A DNA stretch of 64,000 nucleotides from Bostrychus sinensis. Taxonomy: Eukaryota; Chordata; Actinopteri; Gobiiformes; Eleotridae. Below, piece after piece: positions 1-12,537 of this stretch (positions are counted from its first letter, which is position 1; every line of letters starts with the position of its first letter). The translations under genes and the position numbers were made by a program. The stretch lies in assembly GCA_020698575.1 (NCBI GenBank), contig CM036252.1, positions 26,427,206 through 26,491,205 of the forward strand, read 5' to 3'. The notes under the pieces were generated by a model. That model was not told where the DNA came from and made no database searches. It saw only the letters and a list, made by a program, of their open reading frames with translations.

Positions 1-949
1 ATTATCCTTCGCTACATTAACTTCAAAATAATCAAAGGGAGGTGAGTATATGTACTTGCTCTTTCAATCTCTAAAACTGCTCAGCTTTGGGACATTACTA
101 TGCTGCTGGCCCCTCAAATCCCATAAACATATTCTATGCAAAAATTAGATTAGCAATTTAGTCAGGCCCAAGGCTAAGCCCAAATGCTGCAATGCTGGAC
201 AGGATGAGTCATGTTTAAACTCTTAGTCATTAGCACTACAGGTCAAACACTCGCAGTGTTATTTTCAGTCATTCAGCAAACTGCAAGGGTTCTGTCTAAC
301 ACTAGACCTAGATCACAGTTTGAGTTGAGACTTTGGGTTAAATGGTTCATCTCGGTTCACTGATTCTTGATGCTGACAGTCAGATTGTGCTTGCAGCTGT
401 TGTAGACTTGGTAAGATAGATGTCATGCTATTGGAGTCCGTCAAAAGCTAATAAGATCAGTGCATGATCATTCAAGGATGTGCTACGTGTTCAACTGCCA
501 AATACCCCAAACACTACAATGGCTCTAAAAGGATTTAAAAGCTGGTACATTGTAAGCGAAACCACTACTTCCTTTATCCATACAGCAATGCTATTACAAT
601 AATTCAATAAGAGATTCCACTGGCTGTTAAAGTCTATTAAGAAAATATGTAGGAATGGAATGATGACACAAGACTCTAGCTTCGTGTTGGCTGACCAGGG
701 GTGGACTTGAAGCCAAAAGTGAATAACACACATGTATTTTAATCTTACAGATGCCAAATAAAAACTGGGGTCCAAAGTAACATCTTGAAATATACAGAGC
801 TGGGAGTACTTATTTAGAAAAGGTTCAAGAGACAGTTATTATTATATGAATCCACTTATTTATTATTTAAATTTTTATGTAAGGTCAACTTTTTGTATTA
901 GAATCAAAGATGACTGCTGTGTTTTCGAAGTGAAACGTGTTTTTCTGTT

Positions 950-989
<40 letters not shown>

Positions 990-3900
990 TAGATATAGAT
1001 ATAGATATAAACAACAACTTGACTGATCTTATTTCATTTCTATGCTCCACAAAGCAGGTCCATCATTGAATTATTTGTGTATGTGACCAGCTTTTACCAA
1101 TAGCAAATTTTCTTTATGCACACTTCATAATGACACATTCATTCAGTTTCTTTCTCTTATTCCCATTAGGGGTTGCCGGTGACTAGACCCTATGTGGTCG
1201 TTTACACAAGAACGCTGGTCAGGAAAACCAGGCCTAACAGGCCACCAAGGGTCACAGAGCACCCTGCTGGCAAAACACACAGCAGAAGAAGCCAGAGTCT
1301 GCTCTTCAACTTTCACACAACTTTTAAATCCTGTGGTTTTCTGAGGGTTGATGAACCCTACAACAGCAGTGATGACTTATATGTATCATAACAGCAGATT
1401 ATCAAATCATTAATGAAGCATAAAATCACCTTTTTTTTTTTTTTTTTAATCACAGACCGTATGCTCAGGCATCATAAAACAGCCAATAGCGGTTTAGGAC
1501 AAATTAGGCCAATCCGCTACAGAACCCTTCAATTATTTTTTATTTGTTGCACCGCAGTGCATTTTAATGATTTGACGGGACAAATATAGGTTGCAATAAA
1601 ATGTTAGCAAAATGCTTCAGAGTTGACAATACTAGGTGTCATGTAATTAGGATTAGTGGCTTACTGTTCTTGATTGCAACTTATAAGGAAACACACAATA
1701 GTGCAATAGCAAACATAGCCCACAAGCAGAATCCAATGGTTGGTACTCAGACCTCCATATTCTCCTTTGTGAGGTAGTTGTTTTAATCCAGCAGAAGGCT
1801 GTAATCCTATCATGTGTTTCACTGAGCACAGATTGTGTCTTTGCTTTACTTGATATGAAAGCTTCTTATTGGTTTCTCGCTGCTCTTTTTAGGCCTTACT
1901 TACTTAAATGAAGAATATGTAACTTTCATTTATTTTGAAGTAATCCCAGCTAAGATAATTAAGTTAACCGAACAATTTAGTTCAGTACAATCAGCACCAT
2001 TGTTTTATTTATAAACAATTACATTTTGAGTTCAAGTTCAGCCAACAAAATAGTCCTGTTGTCCGTTATCAGATTTTAATTTATATCAACATAATATAAT
2101 TTATTTTCAAACATTTCAATCTAGATCTTTGTTGTTGGAAGATCTTGGTGTTGTTCTTGGATCATTTCCCAGAGAACAGATTGATGATGAAGTGGCCAAG
2201 ACTCTGTTGATTACCATGACCTTCCCTCTGTCAGCTTCCAGTGTAACAAGTATCTGTGTGTGTTTGAATATGAATGACATGATAAATAAACACAGAGAGA
2301 GAAAATCTCTTCCATCTACTCTCTTCTTAGAAATGGGAAATTAGAAACATTTGTTGTCAGACCCTTCCAGGCATGGTATTGGAGCAAGTAAGATGGGATA
2401 AAAATATGAAAGAAAAAAAAAATACAGAAGAAAAAATAAAGGTTTGTCATGTTTTTAGCTCATTTAACACATTTGAATTTCAACAGTACAGTGGTCCGCG
2501 TCATATTTTTCTTGGAAATCCTGTTTTAAGAAACTGACTAAAACCTTGGAACACGGTCCTCTACTGGGACACAGCATGTGTGAACACTAGTCTGCCCATT
2601 AAACGTTAGCAAACCGGCAAAACACAAGAGGAGGGGCTGATGAATCCTGGTGAGGCTATGCGTACAGTGTGGATGTAACTATGCATGTGCTATTATTCAC
2701 CTGCTGTTTGACGCCAATTAACATCAGAAAAAAAGTATGTAAAAAGTATTAGTTGTAGAAGTGACCTCATAAATGCATGCCACAAACTGGCCCACAATTG
2801 GTACATGTTTATATGGTCCCTGTAGCTAATCAATAAAATATTTAAAAAAAAGAAATTAAATATCTAAAGAATGGATCAGACAGGTTTAGCAAATATGAAT
2901 AAAAAACTGTCAATAATCATAAAAATCGTATAATCGCAATATTTAATTTCACATTAATTGTAACACAAAAAATTTGACATTGTGACATCCTTACTTTCAA
3001 CACTATTTTTGTCTCTTTGTCACTATTTTTTGTCATGTTATAATTATGCACATCACCTGTAGCTCAATTTTATCAGTTCAAATACTCTGTACAGGGAGCC
3101 TTAACCTTGGAAATAGTTTGGTCTGGACAGCCTGACACTATTTATTACACAGTGATAAGAAATTCTATTTCCAGCAATGATTCACATTTATCAATTGCCC
3201 CATTTTAAATGTAGCTAATACTTAAAAAAAATATGTGTGTTGTTGTTGTTTAACCAGAACAGAATGGACGACACGTGAACAAAACAATGACTTAACAGAG
3301 GTGTGGTCAACTGCATTCATGTTAGATGAATAAAGGGAAAATAGCAACCAATGTTATGTAATGACCATATGTTTAAACACAGTGTTCAGAGATATTTTTG
3401 GTATCACATACATAATGCTATGTGCACACAGGTCAAAAACAGGGCCGATTAAGCAAGTGTCTCTATGATCATGGCTGTTAGGATTGTTTGTGTTTTCTTT
3501 CAATCCACTAATTACTTTCATACAGTCTCCTAAATATCCTCAAAGCCATCCACAGAGCTTTGAGTCACAACAGTCACATTCCTCAAATACCTCTCAAAGT
3601 GAAACAATATTGAGGAGAAAAGCCTGAGATCCTGTCGTGCTCTCACTGTGGCCAACATGTCCTGCCAAAGTCTCACACACTGCCAAGATGTGGCTTCTCC
3701 AGTCTATGTGTTCCTATCTAAGATATATTGACTGAAGGCATAGTTAACATAAGCATATGAAAGAGCATTATATTATATTAAGCATCATATTATATTGGTA
3801 AAAATGATTATCCACAAGTGAAAAAATATATATTGTCATATCTAAATTGTAATAAAATCAAATCTCACTTTATTCTCTCAATAATGTATAAAATAAAAAC

Positions 3901-4085
3901 TCAACCGATCAGATCCCAATTAATGAACAAGAGTTGCATAAATGATTTAAAAAATACAAGAACCCAAAGAATGCAGAGCTCCTGCAAGGCATTTGCCCTA
4001 CCTTATCCATTGACCCACAAGTAAGCTATGATATCCCATAATGGAAAAGATTCCATTACCAGACCTCAATACTTTAAGAAATAAA
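1..4085. other. Gene-poor left edge
   Basis: No exon series of a known protein is visible on either strand. The stretch is AT-rich, with a GATA-type microsatellite near 960, a T run at 1,431-1,447 and A-rich tracts near 2,410. Positions 2,905-2,960 hold AT-rich words like those of hAT-type MITEs. Two unexplained open stretches on the plus strand (about 1,159-1,390 and 2,125-2,240) follow AG acceptor-like sequence but match nothing I recognise. If the minus-strand exon at 14.8 kb is real, this region may be part of that gene's first intron. Confidence 0.5.
951..1009. repeat. GATA / ATAGAT microsatellite
   Basis: A short AT run passes into about seven GATA units and then several ATAGAT units. 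This is a simple tandem repeat with no coding potential. Confidence 0.95.
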
Positions 4086-4210
4086 GTAGCTCAGTCAGTA
4101 AAGATGTTCGCCCAGTAACCTGAAGGTTGGTGGTTTGATTGCCGTTGCTGGCATTAGATACTGTAGATGTGTCTTTGGGAAAAACTCTTGCCAGTTACCT
4201 TGCTATCAGA
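4086..4210 (+). repeat. tRNA-derived SINE, family A (5' part)
   Basis: The segment starts with an A-box-like GTAGCTCAGTCAGTAAAG, followed about 35 bases later by a B-box-like GGTTGGTGGTTTGATTGCC, then the motif TGTCTTTGGGAAAAACTCTTGCC. The same head and body occur at 19,112-19,340, so this is a truncated copy of one SINE family and not a functional tRNA gene. Confidence 0.75.
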
Positions 4211-4218
4211 CAAAAAGG

Positions 4219-4380
4219 TTTAAAAAGAACTCATCTGGACTTGTCTTTTTTAGTTGAAAACATTTCACGTCTCATCCAAGAGGCTTTCTCAGTTCTAAAT
4301 TAAACTGGTAAGCGAGCTAAGAGATGAGAGGTGAAACATCTTTAATTTTAAAAAACAGGTCCAGATGACTTCTTTGTAAA
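4219..4380. repeat. Foldback (inverted repeat) element
   Basis: The left arm (4,219-4,286, containing CATCTGGACTTGT and CACGTCTCATCCAAGAGGCTT) is the imperfect reverse complement of the right arm (4,311-4,380, containing GAGATGAGAGGTGAAAC and ACAGGTCCAGATGACTTC), around a 24-base loop. The GATGAGAGGTGAAAC word is common in fish palindromic repeats. It probably is a non-autonomous element. Confidence 0.7.
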
Positions 4381-5624
4381 CCATTTTGCTTTGATACAAT
4401 TACCCTGGATGACTGAGAATCTGCACAGACATCTTAGTAACAGGCTAACAACCAATGCCAGTGAAAACAACCTGTTTGCTAGACTAAATAAACATGGAAA
4501 TGCATACTCTGGAATGGTCCTGGCTTTATGCTAATATTGTCCTACACCCACAGTTGGCCCACTGCGAGCCAGCCTGTGCACACTATCTAACTGGTAATTA
4601 GTCTTCAATAACCTTCACCACAAGGCCATCTGAACATCACTTCCCCTTCACTGACAGAACAAAGTGGAGGGGCAGTAGCTGTGATGGATGGGACAGGGAG
4701 GAATCAGAGGTGACAGAGCATGTGGGGTTCATCTGGGACAGTGACAGCACCGGCAAATAGGCAACTGACTAAGGATTAACCAGGCTTACCACAATAATTA
4801 CTGTACTGCTCCCCTGTCAAATGCATTATCAGCGGGCAATGTATAGACATTTACAAGGATGTCTAGATTGTAGATGACACTTATCGTTGTTTCTATGTTG
4901 CTATGAATAATAAAAAGCTGGCTACATAAAGAATATAAATCCTGAATATGTTCCTGAAATCCAAAAATCTGTAGATTTTGTTGAATTGAGATGACAAAAT
5001 CTTTTGATTAACTTTTTTTCCTATTCTATACAAAGAAGTTAGACTGGTACCCCTTTGCATGAATTTGAATTCCAGGGGCAGGAGTTGATGGTGTATAGTA
5101 AACCAATCAGAGAAACGAAGGGCGGGACGTAAGCGGAGCACTGACAAACATGGCAGTGCGGTCAATATGCAAATGAAAGACTGTTCCCAGTTTTGCCATA
5201 ATACACTGTATTCTAAGCAACTCTACTTATTTCTGAACATGGACAGCAGCAAAAGCCAGTTATTGAAAGAGGGTTAGGGTTAGGGAAAAAACAGTAACTT
5301 TGAATAAGGTCGTTACATGGGACATCACTGACTGAATGACTGAACAACAACACAGACTTTGGCATAATCCACAGGTGACAAAGGAAAGCACTAAACAGGA
5401 TCAAACAGAGGTGAGATAAGTTATGATTATTTTTGATAGGTAGATAGATCTTCCGCTGTTTTGACGTGCTGTAGATTAACAGCTGTGATAGGCTTATTTC
5501 AACTGATACAATGGGAAACGAATCTCTATGACAGACCTCTCTACCTCCTGCTTTCAAAAAGAAAGTGGGAGAGACCTCTGCAAAGGCATTAGCCCTATCT
5601 CACAATGCTTAAGATGTACTGACC

Positions 5625-5688
5625 AAACCCTGGACTTAAACTAAAAATCATATAGTTCAGGGGTCTATCCATTGAGCGACAAAGTCCT
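5625..5688 (-). repeat. SINE family B head fragment
   Basis: Read on the minus strand, this has a tRNA-like A box (GCTCAATGGATAGA) followed by a run ending in TTTAAGTCCAGGGTTT. Related heads occur at 12,470-12,537 and 55,171-55,232 (minus) and at 40,569-40,630 and 62,681-62,740 (plus). Confidence 0.55.
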
Positions 5689-7489
5689 TATGTCTCACAA
5701 TAGTAAAGAATCCACTAAAAACTAATGTATTTTGTTAGTTTACTGAACCCTTGTGGCTGGAGTTAGTATCTTTAGCTCTTCCTTCCAATGGTTAAAAAAT
5801 CCTTGATCCAGACGGTTCAGGACCCACACCAAAAACTAATAATTTATTCCTTTTCCTTTTACTGACTTACCTGAAATTGTCATCTAAATCTGACCATTAC
5901 TTTTGAATTATTTTGATATCAGCCTAAGAAACCAAACAAACAACAGTAGTGACAACTAGAAGAGGTAGCCATACACCATTGGATGACATATGCTAAGTTT
6001 TAACACTAATAAAGCATAAAGTAAATCAAAATCCTCGTTGGACAATTTTACTTGAACTTGATTATATAAGCAAGGTTGTTAAATTGAAAGTAATGAATAT
6101 TGAGTACATTTCTACGGATTATACATTATTTTTCATTTTTTTATGATTTCAGCTAAAACAAAAGTTCAACCGTTGTTATCTGCCCAGGATCTTTAGTTTC
6201 CTGAGCTCATCCATCTGCACAAGGAAGTAGAGAGGGATGTCCCACTTCCATTCACAGATAAAGACTGTTCAGGCAACAAGCCATTAATTAAATGTTATAA
6301 ATAAGTTCTGTTTATCAGGATATGATGTTAGATGACTTTTTATCATCTCCCATGGCTTACTTTAGTAGCTATAAATAGTGTTGTGGGTCTAAAGTAGACT
6401 GCCCTAAGAGGTGACTGGTGCCTATGATAGATGTCCTTCCAATGTCACACACAAAAGCTTTAAAAGGTGGAATCAGGTTTGGATCAAATGCCCAATTGTG
6501 TGTTGTTCTTTCAGCAAAGCTACTTATATCCTCCCCTTTTTTCCAGAAACACAAGAAGTGGCTTTGTCTTGAAACTGAGCTCCTACAATGCCCACAGTCT
6601 GCCTTTCAGTTTGCATCAATGACAGTAAAACGGACCAGGCAACTACCACGTTTCCCATTGCTTTAGAAACTCAAGTGTAAGGAGCCAGACATTGCCACAT
6701 CTCAAATAGCGTATTATTTAAAATATAAATTGTGACAATTGCATAAGTAAGCCCACTACTGACTTATAAGCTAATATTGTAATAGCAAAAAAATTTTTAC
6801 TTGATCAGGTTAACCACAAACTATAGTGATGATAAAGCAGCCTATTTGTACTGATATATGTAATTAAAGACAAGTTTCTGAAGTATGTCCTTAAAACTAA
6901 CAGCTACACTAATTATAAAAAAGCTATAATCAAACGCGGGACATTGTAAAATAGAAAATTAGAAAGATGGTGTTGAGCCAAACTTTTATGTAACTAACCA
7001 GCCCCCAGGTCATTGGATGCTGCTTCCACACTCAATGGAGCATGTGTAACTTCCCTTGATTAATGTTAGAACACAGCTTTTGCACTCTCTGGGTCCTACT
7101 TGATTTGCTGCACAGTTTACACAGTAGCTGTACATGACACCAGGCCTGGAGAAGGAATGTTACTAATGTGGACCATGCCTATAGCCTTGAGCCCACTACC
7201 AGTCTGTGTGATCACACAGTAGTGCAAATATGCTGTCAGCACCTTCACATTGACTTCTCAGAGTGACAGCAAAGTGTGGCCCAATCTTCAACAGTAATCC
7301 TCCATGTCCTCCATGTCCTCTGCTCTAGTTACATAGGATAAATGCAGTTCTTATTAACATACAACAGTAAGGCAGAACTCATGACCTATACTCATGACCT
7401 ATACTGCAACCAGCCACTAGGGGGGCATTGAGACATTTAAGAGTAAGAGTAATTTTTGCTAAGCTGTTGCTGTTAAGCCATTGTCAGAA

Positions 7490-7690
7490 GAGTCGAGTGT
7501 CCATGTGGCTAGAGCTCCAACCTCACAGGAATAAGATTAATTGTAATGCATGTATAGGTGCATTGGTGAATGTAAATTGCCCCTAGTTAATGAAACACCT
7601 GGATATTTTCCAAGGTGGTCCACGCCTCAAGCCCATAGTTGCTGGGACACACCCCAACCACCTTCATAAAGGACTACTTTTTTAATGATA
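7490..7690 (+). repeat. Degenerate SINE family C copy
   Basis: It carries decayed versions of blocks seen in the fuller copy at 10,531-10,916: a tRNA-like head with TGGCTAGAGCTCCAACCTCAC, then TGTAAATTGCCCC, then GTGGTCCACGCCTCAAGCCC and TAGTTGCTGGGA. Strongly diverged. Confidence 0.55.
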
Positions 7691-7970
7691 TTTATTGATA
7701 CTCCACATCTTTAAAACTATTTTCTCATTTACTTTAAAGCGGAACTCAGTAACTTTTGTTTTTTTAACCCTGCTGTCTCTGAGCCATAAATGACAATTGC
7801 AAGTATGAGCGCTGCCAAGCCGGAGCCACGGAAGTCTCGCAAGAAAGTGGCACATCACGGTTAGCCAAACAACAAGCTAACAATGGCTTTATTTCTCAAT
7901 TTTTATCATGGCAGAGCGGCCAAATGGCAGAAAAATCTTTGCACAGCCATGCGGAGGGGAAAGCAAAATA

Positions 7971-8610
7971 TATACAGGGTGTCCATGAAGTCTCTTTACA
8001 ATTTAAAAAATATATTATAAAGGCAATTGATGAGATATCTTAATCAGATTTGTTCTATGTACTCAGTTTTAATCACATATGTACTGCTGCCAGACAGTTA
8101 CAGCTCCACGTTCAACACTGCACAAAGTCCTACACAAGAACCTGCGATTGTACGCTAACAAACTGCAACTCTTACAGCCAGCACTTGAGCCAACTAATAA
8201 ACCAAACACACTGGAACCATTTTCTGAGGATGAAACGTTCCTCACCTGAGTTTGTTTTAGTGTTGAGGAAACCTTTCATTTTACAGGGAAACTGAACACA
8301 GATAATGTGAGAATCTGGGCTCAGAACAGCCCCATGAGACTCGGGAACTTCACTGAATGTCCAAAGGTGAATGTGTGCTGTGGGATCACCATTGATGAGG
8401 CTCTGCTACAGCGAACATGGCAAGAAATTCTGTGTTTGAAGTGCTTCGAGCAACTAATCCTGCCCACATAGAGGTGGATTAAATGAGGCAAAAAAATTCC
8501 ATATCTGCTCCTCATTTTGTAATAATTTCCACATATTTGTCTGTGCATTTGCTTTTGTAATTTTTTTTTTTTTTTGTATCGTAAGGAGACTTTATGGACT
8601 ATATGTATAC
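7971..8610 (+). mobile_element. Decayed Tc1/mariner-type DNA transposon
   Basis: Imperfect terminal inverted repeats bound the element: the left end reads CAGGGTGTCCATGAAGTCTC, and the right end, reversed, reads GTCCATAAAGTCTCCTTAC. Between them lie remnants of a DDE transposase C-terminal part. A segment from about 8,271 resembles the phrase GKLNTDNVRIW of such enzymes, and near 8,440 another frame gives ATNPAHIE before a stop. The two pieces are in different frames with internal loss, so the gene is dead. The exact family is not resolved. Confidence 0.65.
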
Positions 8611-8654
8611 CAATATTAGGGCTTTGATCCACTCCAAACTTCCCTAGTGAATAA

Positions 8655-8730
8655 TAAAATATCTGGCCATTGCCAGGGTGTACCCCGCCTGAAATCCATA
8701 GTTGCTGTGAATAAATAATGCGTTCTGCTT
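8655..8730 (+). repeat. SINE family C 3'-end fragment
   Basis: It contains GCCAGGGTGTACCCCGCCTG followed by CCATAGTTGCTG, the 3' part of the same SINE type as at 10,531-10,916. It lies just outside the right end of the decayed transposon. Confidence 0.6.
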
Positions 8731-9535
8731 ATTTCTGATGTAGTGTCGACTGTGAATGTAATTATGTACTCCTATGCCACACTAACTTGTTTTGGAGTCT
8801 GACATTAAAGGTCAACTGAAAACATGTCTACCTATTGCACTGCTGCCATGTGGCATGAGTCTTGCCATTTCCTGTTTTATTCTATTACTTTAAACACAAC
8901 CTCGATTCTATTAGTCTCCTCTTCTCTTCACACTTCACACTGACATCCATCATATGTGGCGACATAATTAAGCCGTACACCAACTCACGGTTACAAAATG
9001 TAAATGCATCAAGAGTTGACACTGCAATAGTCTGTGTTCAGTGGTCCCTGCTCGAGTCAACCTTGGCCGTCCATCACAGCTCAACCATGGTGTGTCATCT
9101 GCTGTAATAGGATTTGCCAGGACAAATAAATGATAAAATGAGCCTTGTGGGACTGACTAATGGAAAAAAACAAACAAACTCAAATTAACAATAGAGCAGT
9201 CAGACAGCAATAGGCGTAATTCAAAGGTGTAATGAGATTAGCAGGAGAAGAATGAGTCATACTGTGAGCACCATAGGGCTGTGTTGGACAAACAGACAGT
9301 TGGACAAACAGGCAGCTAGGGATTTACTGGGTGTTAGCATGACTCGGCAAAACTGTGTGGCACATGCGCCTCCTGCCAGATGAGCTCAACATCTGGATGC
9401 TATGATACCTGCCAGCCAGCATTTCTAAGTGCAATTAGAACTCTTAATGCACAGATAAGGGAATAGTCTGTAGTCTTAAATTAATAAGCCAATGACAGCT
9501 TCAAATCTAAAATGTACCTACTTGTAACTGTCGCC

Positions 9536-9720
9536 AAAGAGGTTATGTTTTTGTTTGTTAGTCTGTTAGCTATCTCAAAAGGTAATTGTGGGATTTTTAT
9601 ATGATTTTCAGGAAAGGTTGATAATGAGACAGGGAAGAAGTACATTTTTTGAGGTGTGGTTCCAGAACACCATGTGGGTCCAGGAAATGTTTAATTACAG
9701 ATCTATTATTTCAGGACCTG
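9536..9720 (+). repeat. Dispersed repeat, family D
   Basis: It begins GAGGTTATGTTTTTG, then TTTGTTAGTCTGTTAGC, then ATTTTCAGGAAAGGTTGATAA and CATGTGGGTCCAGGAA. Blocks of the same family recur at 13,225-13,510, 62,500-62,650 and 63,300-63,500, all on the plus strand. It is a diverged interspersed repeat of unknown class. Confidence 0.6.
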
Positions 9721-9799
9721 TCCCCATTATAAGCAGGGCTTAAGTCAACTCAAAACATAGAGCTAAATGTGACAGGGCTGCAATATAGCTTTCTATAGC

Positions 9800-10525
9800 T
9801 CTGTCTCAGGACCTGCCCGGTGTCAACACTTGGTACCATAAGAAAATTATTTTTCGACACCCCAAAGTACCCTTTTAGGTTGGTACTACAAAGGTATTGT
9901 TGTTCGGTACTCAGCCAGTACTGAAGTCGGACAGTTTGTGGCTCAGATCACGCACCATCACGCCCAAAATCCACTTCTCGCGTGTGTTGGTTTATCCAGG
10001 TCAAAACTGTAACTTTAATCTGTATTTAAAAAAAAGAGGCGGGGGAAGAAGGAGAGGAGGGCAGTGAAGTGTCGTGCTTTACGTTTCTGATCAGCACTGA
10101 CCTTCACCGCTGACAGGTGTGCGTTTTCCCATCATGCACTGAGCCGAGCAGCCTCCGCAGTTGCTCCTGATGAACTGCAGCGGCTTAGGCGCTGGTCTCA
10201 TTTGAATCTCACGGTGACCGTCGCACTTGTGGCATCACAGCAAGTCGGGAACAAGTCGGACACAACTCTAACTGGCGTGCACTGCGCACAGACCGACACT
10301 GATCGAAACTGCACAAGTCTGGCTCATTTCGAACGCGCCTGATGGATGGAAACGGAAATGTGTCGTGGAAGACCCGTGGCGTGTTGCTGCCTCTGTCAGT
10401 GTCGTCGTAATATTTTTGTTGTGATCAAATTAATCGATGCGTCAATTGAAATTAACGCGATTAAATCAATAAATTAACGCACTGCGTTAACACGATAATT
10501 TTCCCAGACCTAATATTTTTACATT
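9800..10525. repeat. Composite hAT-like repeat block
   Basis: The left part has GGTACC/GGTACT words typical of one hAT-like fish element. The middle (about 10,000-10,400) is unusually CpG-rich without an open frame. The right end (about 10,420-10,505) has ATTAACGCGATTAAAT and TTAACGCACTGCGTTAACAC, words of another hAT-like MITE. I infer two or more nested elements; the boundaries are uncertain. Confidence 0.45.
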
Positions 10526-10530
10526 CTTAT

Positions 10531-10916
10531 TCAGGGTGCATGGTGGCAGAGCGGTTAGTGTTCTCGCTTCCAAGCAAAGAGATCGTGGGTTTGATCCCCG
10601 GGCTGACCAACACACCACCACACAAACTCTCTGGGTGGAGGCTGCATGTCCTCCCCATGTTTCTTGGGTTCTCTCCAGCTTCCTCCCACCGTCCAAAGAC
10701 ATGGATGTGTTAGGTGAATTGGTGACTCTAAATTGCCCCAATAAATGAATGTGAGAATGAATGGTTGTTTATCTGTGTTCGTCTCTGTGTCAGCCCTGCG
10801 ACAAGCTGGCCCCTGTCCAGGGTGTACCCCGCCTAAGGCCCAAAAGTTACTGGGATAGGCTCCATTCATCCACAACTCCTAACAGGAATAAGTAGAAGAA
10901 AATGAATGAATTCTTA
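10531..10916 (+). repeat. tRNA-derived SINE, family C, near full length
   Basis: The head has an A box (GTGGCAGAGCGGTTAGTG) and B box (GGGTTTGATCCCCGG). The body follows with TCCTCCCACCGTCCAAAGAC, TTGGTGACTCTAAATTGCCC and CAGGGTGTACCCCGCC, and the end with GGGATAGGCTCCATTCATCC plus a GAATGAAT tail. This is a well-known teleost SINE layout with a LINE-like 3' end. The open frames of 70-106 codons here on both strands are by-products of the repeat. Confidence 0.85.
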
Positions 10917-12469
10917 TTCATGATGACGATGATTATATTTTCATTTCAGTTTTTATAGTTTCTTTACCATAGTCTGTAAATCTGCAACAAATAGAGTACA
11001 TAAAATAAATGTCCCAAGATGTCAGGGTTCAGTGTTACTGTTTTTATTCTATTTCTGCTCTTGCTACTCACCTATCTCACAAAGGTCTAGACATGTAACT
11101 CGGCAGTGCGGCTTCATAATATTGTAGCAATGACATGACATGAGCTCTATCTTTTCAAAAGCCTCAAGCAGCACACTGCCATAGCTGCAAGTGTTTGCCA
11201 AACCAGACATGTAAATTTGAATGTCTTGTGTTAAGTGATGCTTCAGAAATGTTGTTTACATTTACACAACTGTAACTATTATTGTTTTGATTTTGTCTGC
11301 CTCCTGTTTGTCACATCTGTTCAGTGCTACTTTACAAAGCTGTTATTCAAAATAGAACAGGCAAGTACCTAGTGAAGCAGCGTGCCAAAATGCCTTGTAG
11401 AAACTCATACACTGACTGATATAGCTGTATAACAGTTGACCAGAGCTGTAAGGGGCGGCAGCTTTAGACGTCCATAGTCAGGCTATGGTCTGGAATAGTG
11501 TGCTGTTTATTTTCAAATATGGCATGTAAACTGAGCTAAATGGCTGTTAAAAAGTAATACCATACTATACCCAGCAAATAAATAAAATAAAATAGGGTTT
11601 TAATCATCAAGGGTCAAAATCAATTAATAAGTAACTAGTAAGGCCATGTTGTTTTCAAATTCATATTTCATATTCCTCGTATTTGGTTCTACTATTTGTT
11701 TTATCTAGTAATACAATAAAATATAACATGACATTGGCATATTAAGTATAATCAGAGGTATGGTGTATGTTGTATACTGCACATTATTTGCTTAAATATG
11801 AGGCCTGGTGGGAAAATGCTGAGTCATGTCCTTCAAAATGAAAAAACTGAAATTAGGTCTGCAGAAGGTATTGATCCTATCATTTAACCCATTGCTATTG
11901 TGTTTATGTCCCATTCACCACCCCTCAACCTTTCTCTATATTAATTCACCAGTTTTTACAAAGTACACACTTAATCTTTTTGTGCTGTCAATGTTACATT
12001 GTGCATCTGGGTAATGCTAGCAGTGTGGAATAGTACCAAAAAGTATCATTGTCTGGGTTGGACAAAATAGCACAAAACAGAACATCAATGAGGAAGTGGA
12101 ACAACAGCAAACTATGACAGATTTACAGTATATAATCATCTATTCCTATTGATAGCATGGACTAATTGTTGTGTTCACTTTGGTTTTATCTCCCATTACT
12201 TTTCAGATAAAGCTGTCCCTTAATTCAATCTCCCTCCTCATTGATCTATATTTCTCACGAGCTGAGACGGAAACACTATCATTCTGTCCTGGGAATATCA
12301 CCATAACATCCTTTATCCTTTCATTAGCAGAGCATTTGTTCTGTGTCTTTCTTTTTACATGTCTTCCAATCACTTATCTTCCATATCTATCAAACTGTTT
12401 TTATAGGTTTTTCAAAAGAGCACATACTTCTACCGAGGCATTGCTTGTAACGCTAAAGTTTTAGTGCCC

Positions 12470-12537
12470 TGATCTAGACTTAAACCAGGGATGCTTTAGT
12501 TCTGGGGTAAATGTTCTATCCATGGAGCTACAAAACC
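12470..12537 (-). repeat. SINE family B head
   Basis: On the minus strand the head reads GTAGCTCCATGGATAGAACA, then CCCCAGAACTAAAGCAT, then CCTGGTTTAAG. This is the order of A-box- and B-box-like blocks of a tRNA-derived SINE. Confidence 0.6.

Noticed and set aside
5267..5285. Telomere-like GGGTTAGGGTTAGGG
   Set aside because: Only two to three units with no extension; chance or a tiny remnant, not an interstitial telomere array.
10487..10875. Open frames of 70-106 codons on both strands
   Set aside because: They fall entirely inside a tRNA-derived SINE with recognisable A/B boxes and standard 3' blocks, so they are not genes.
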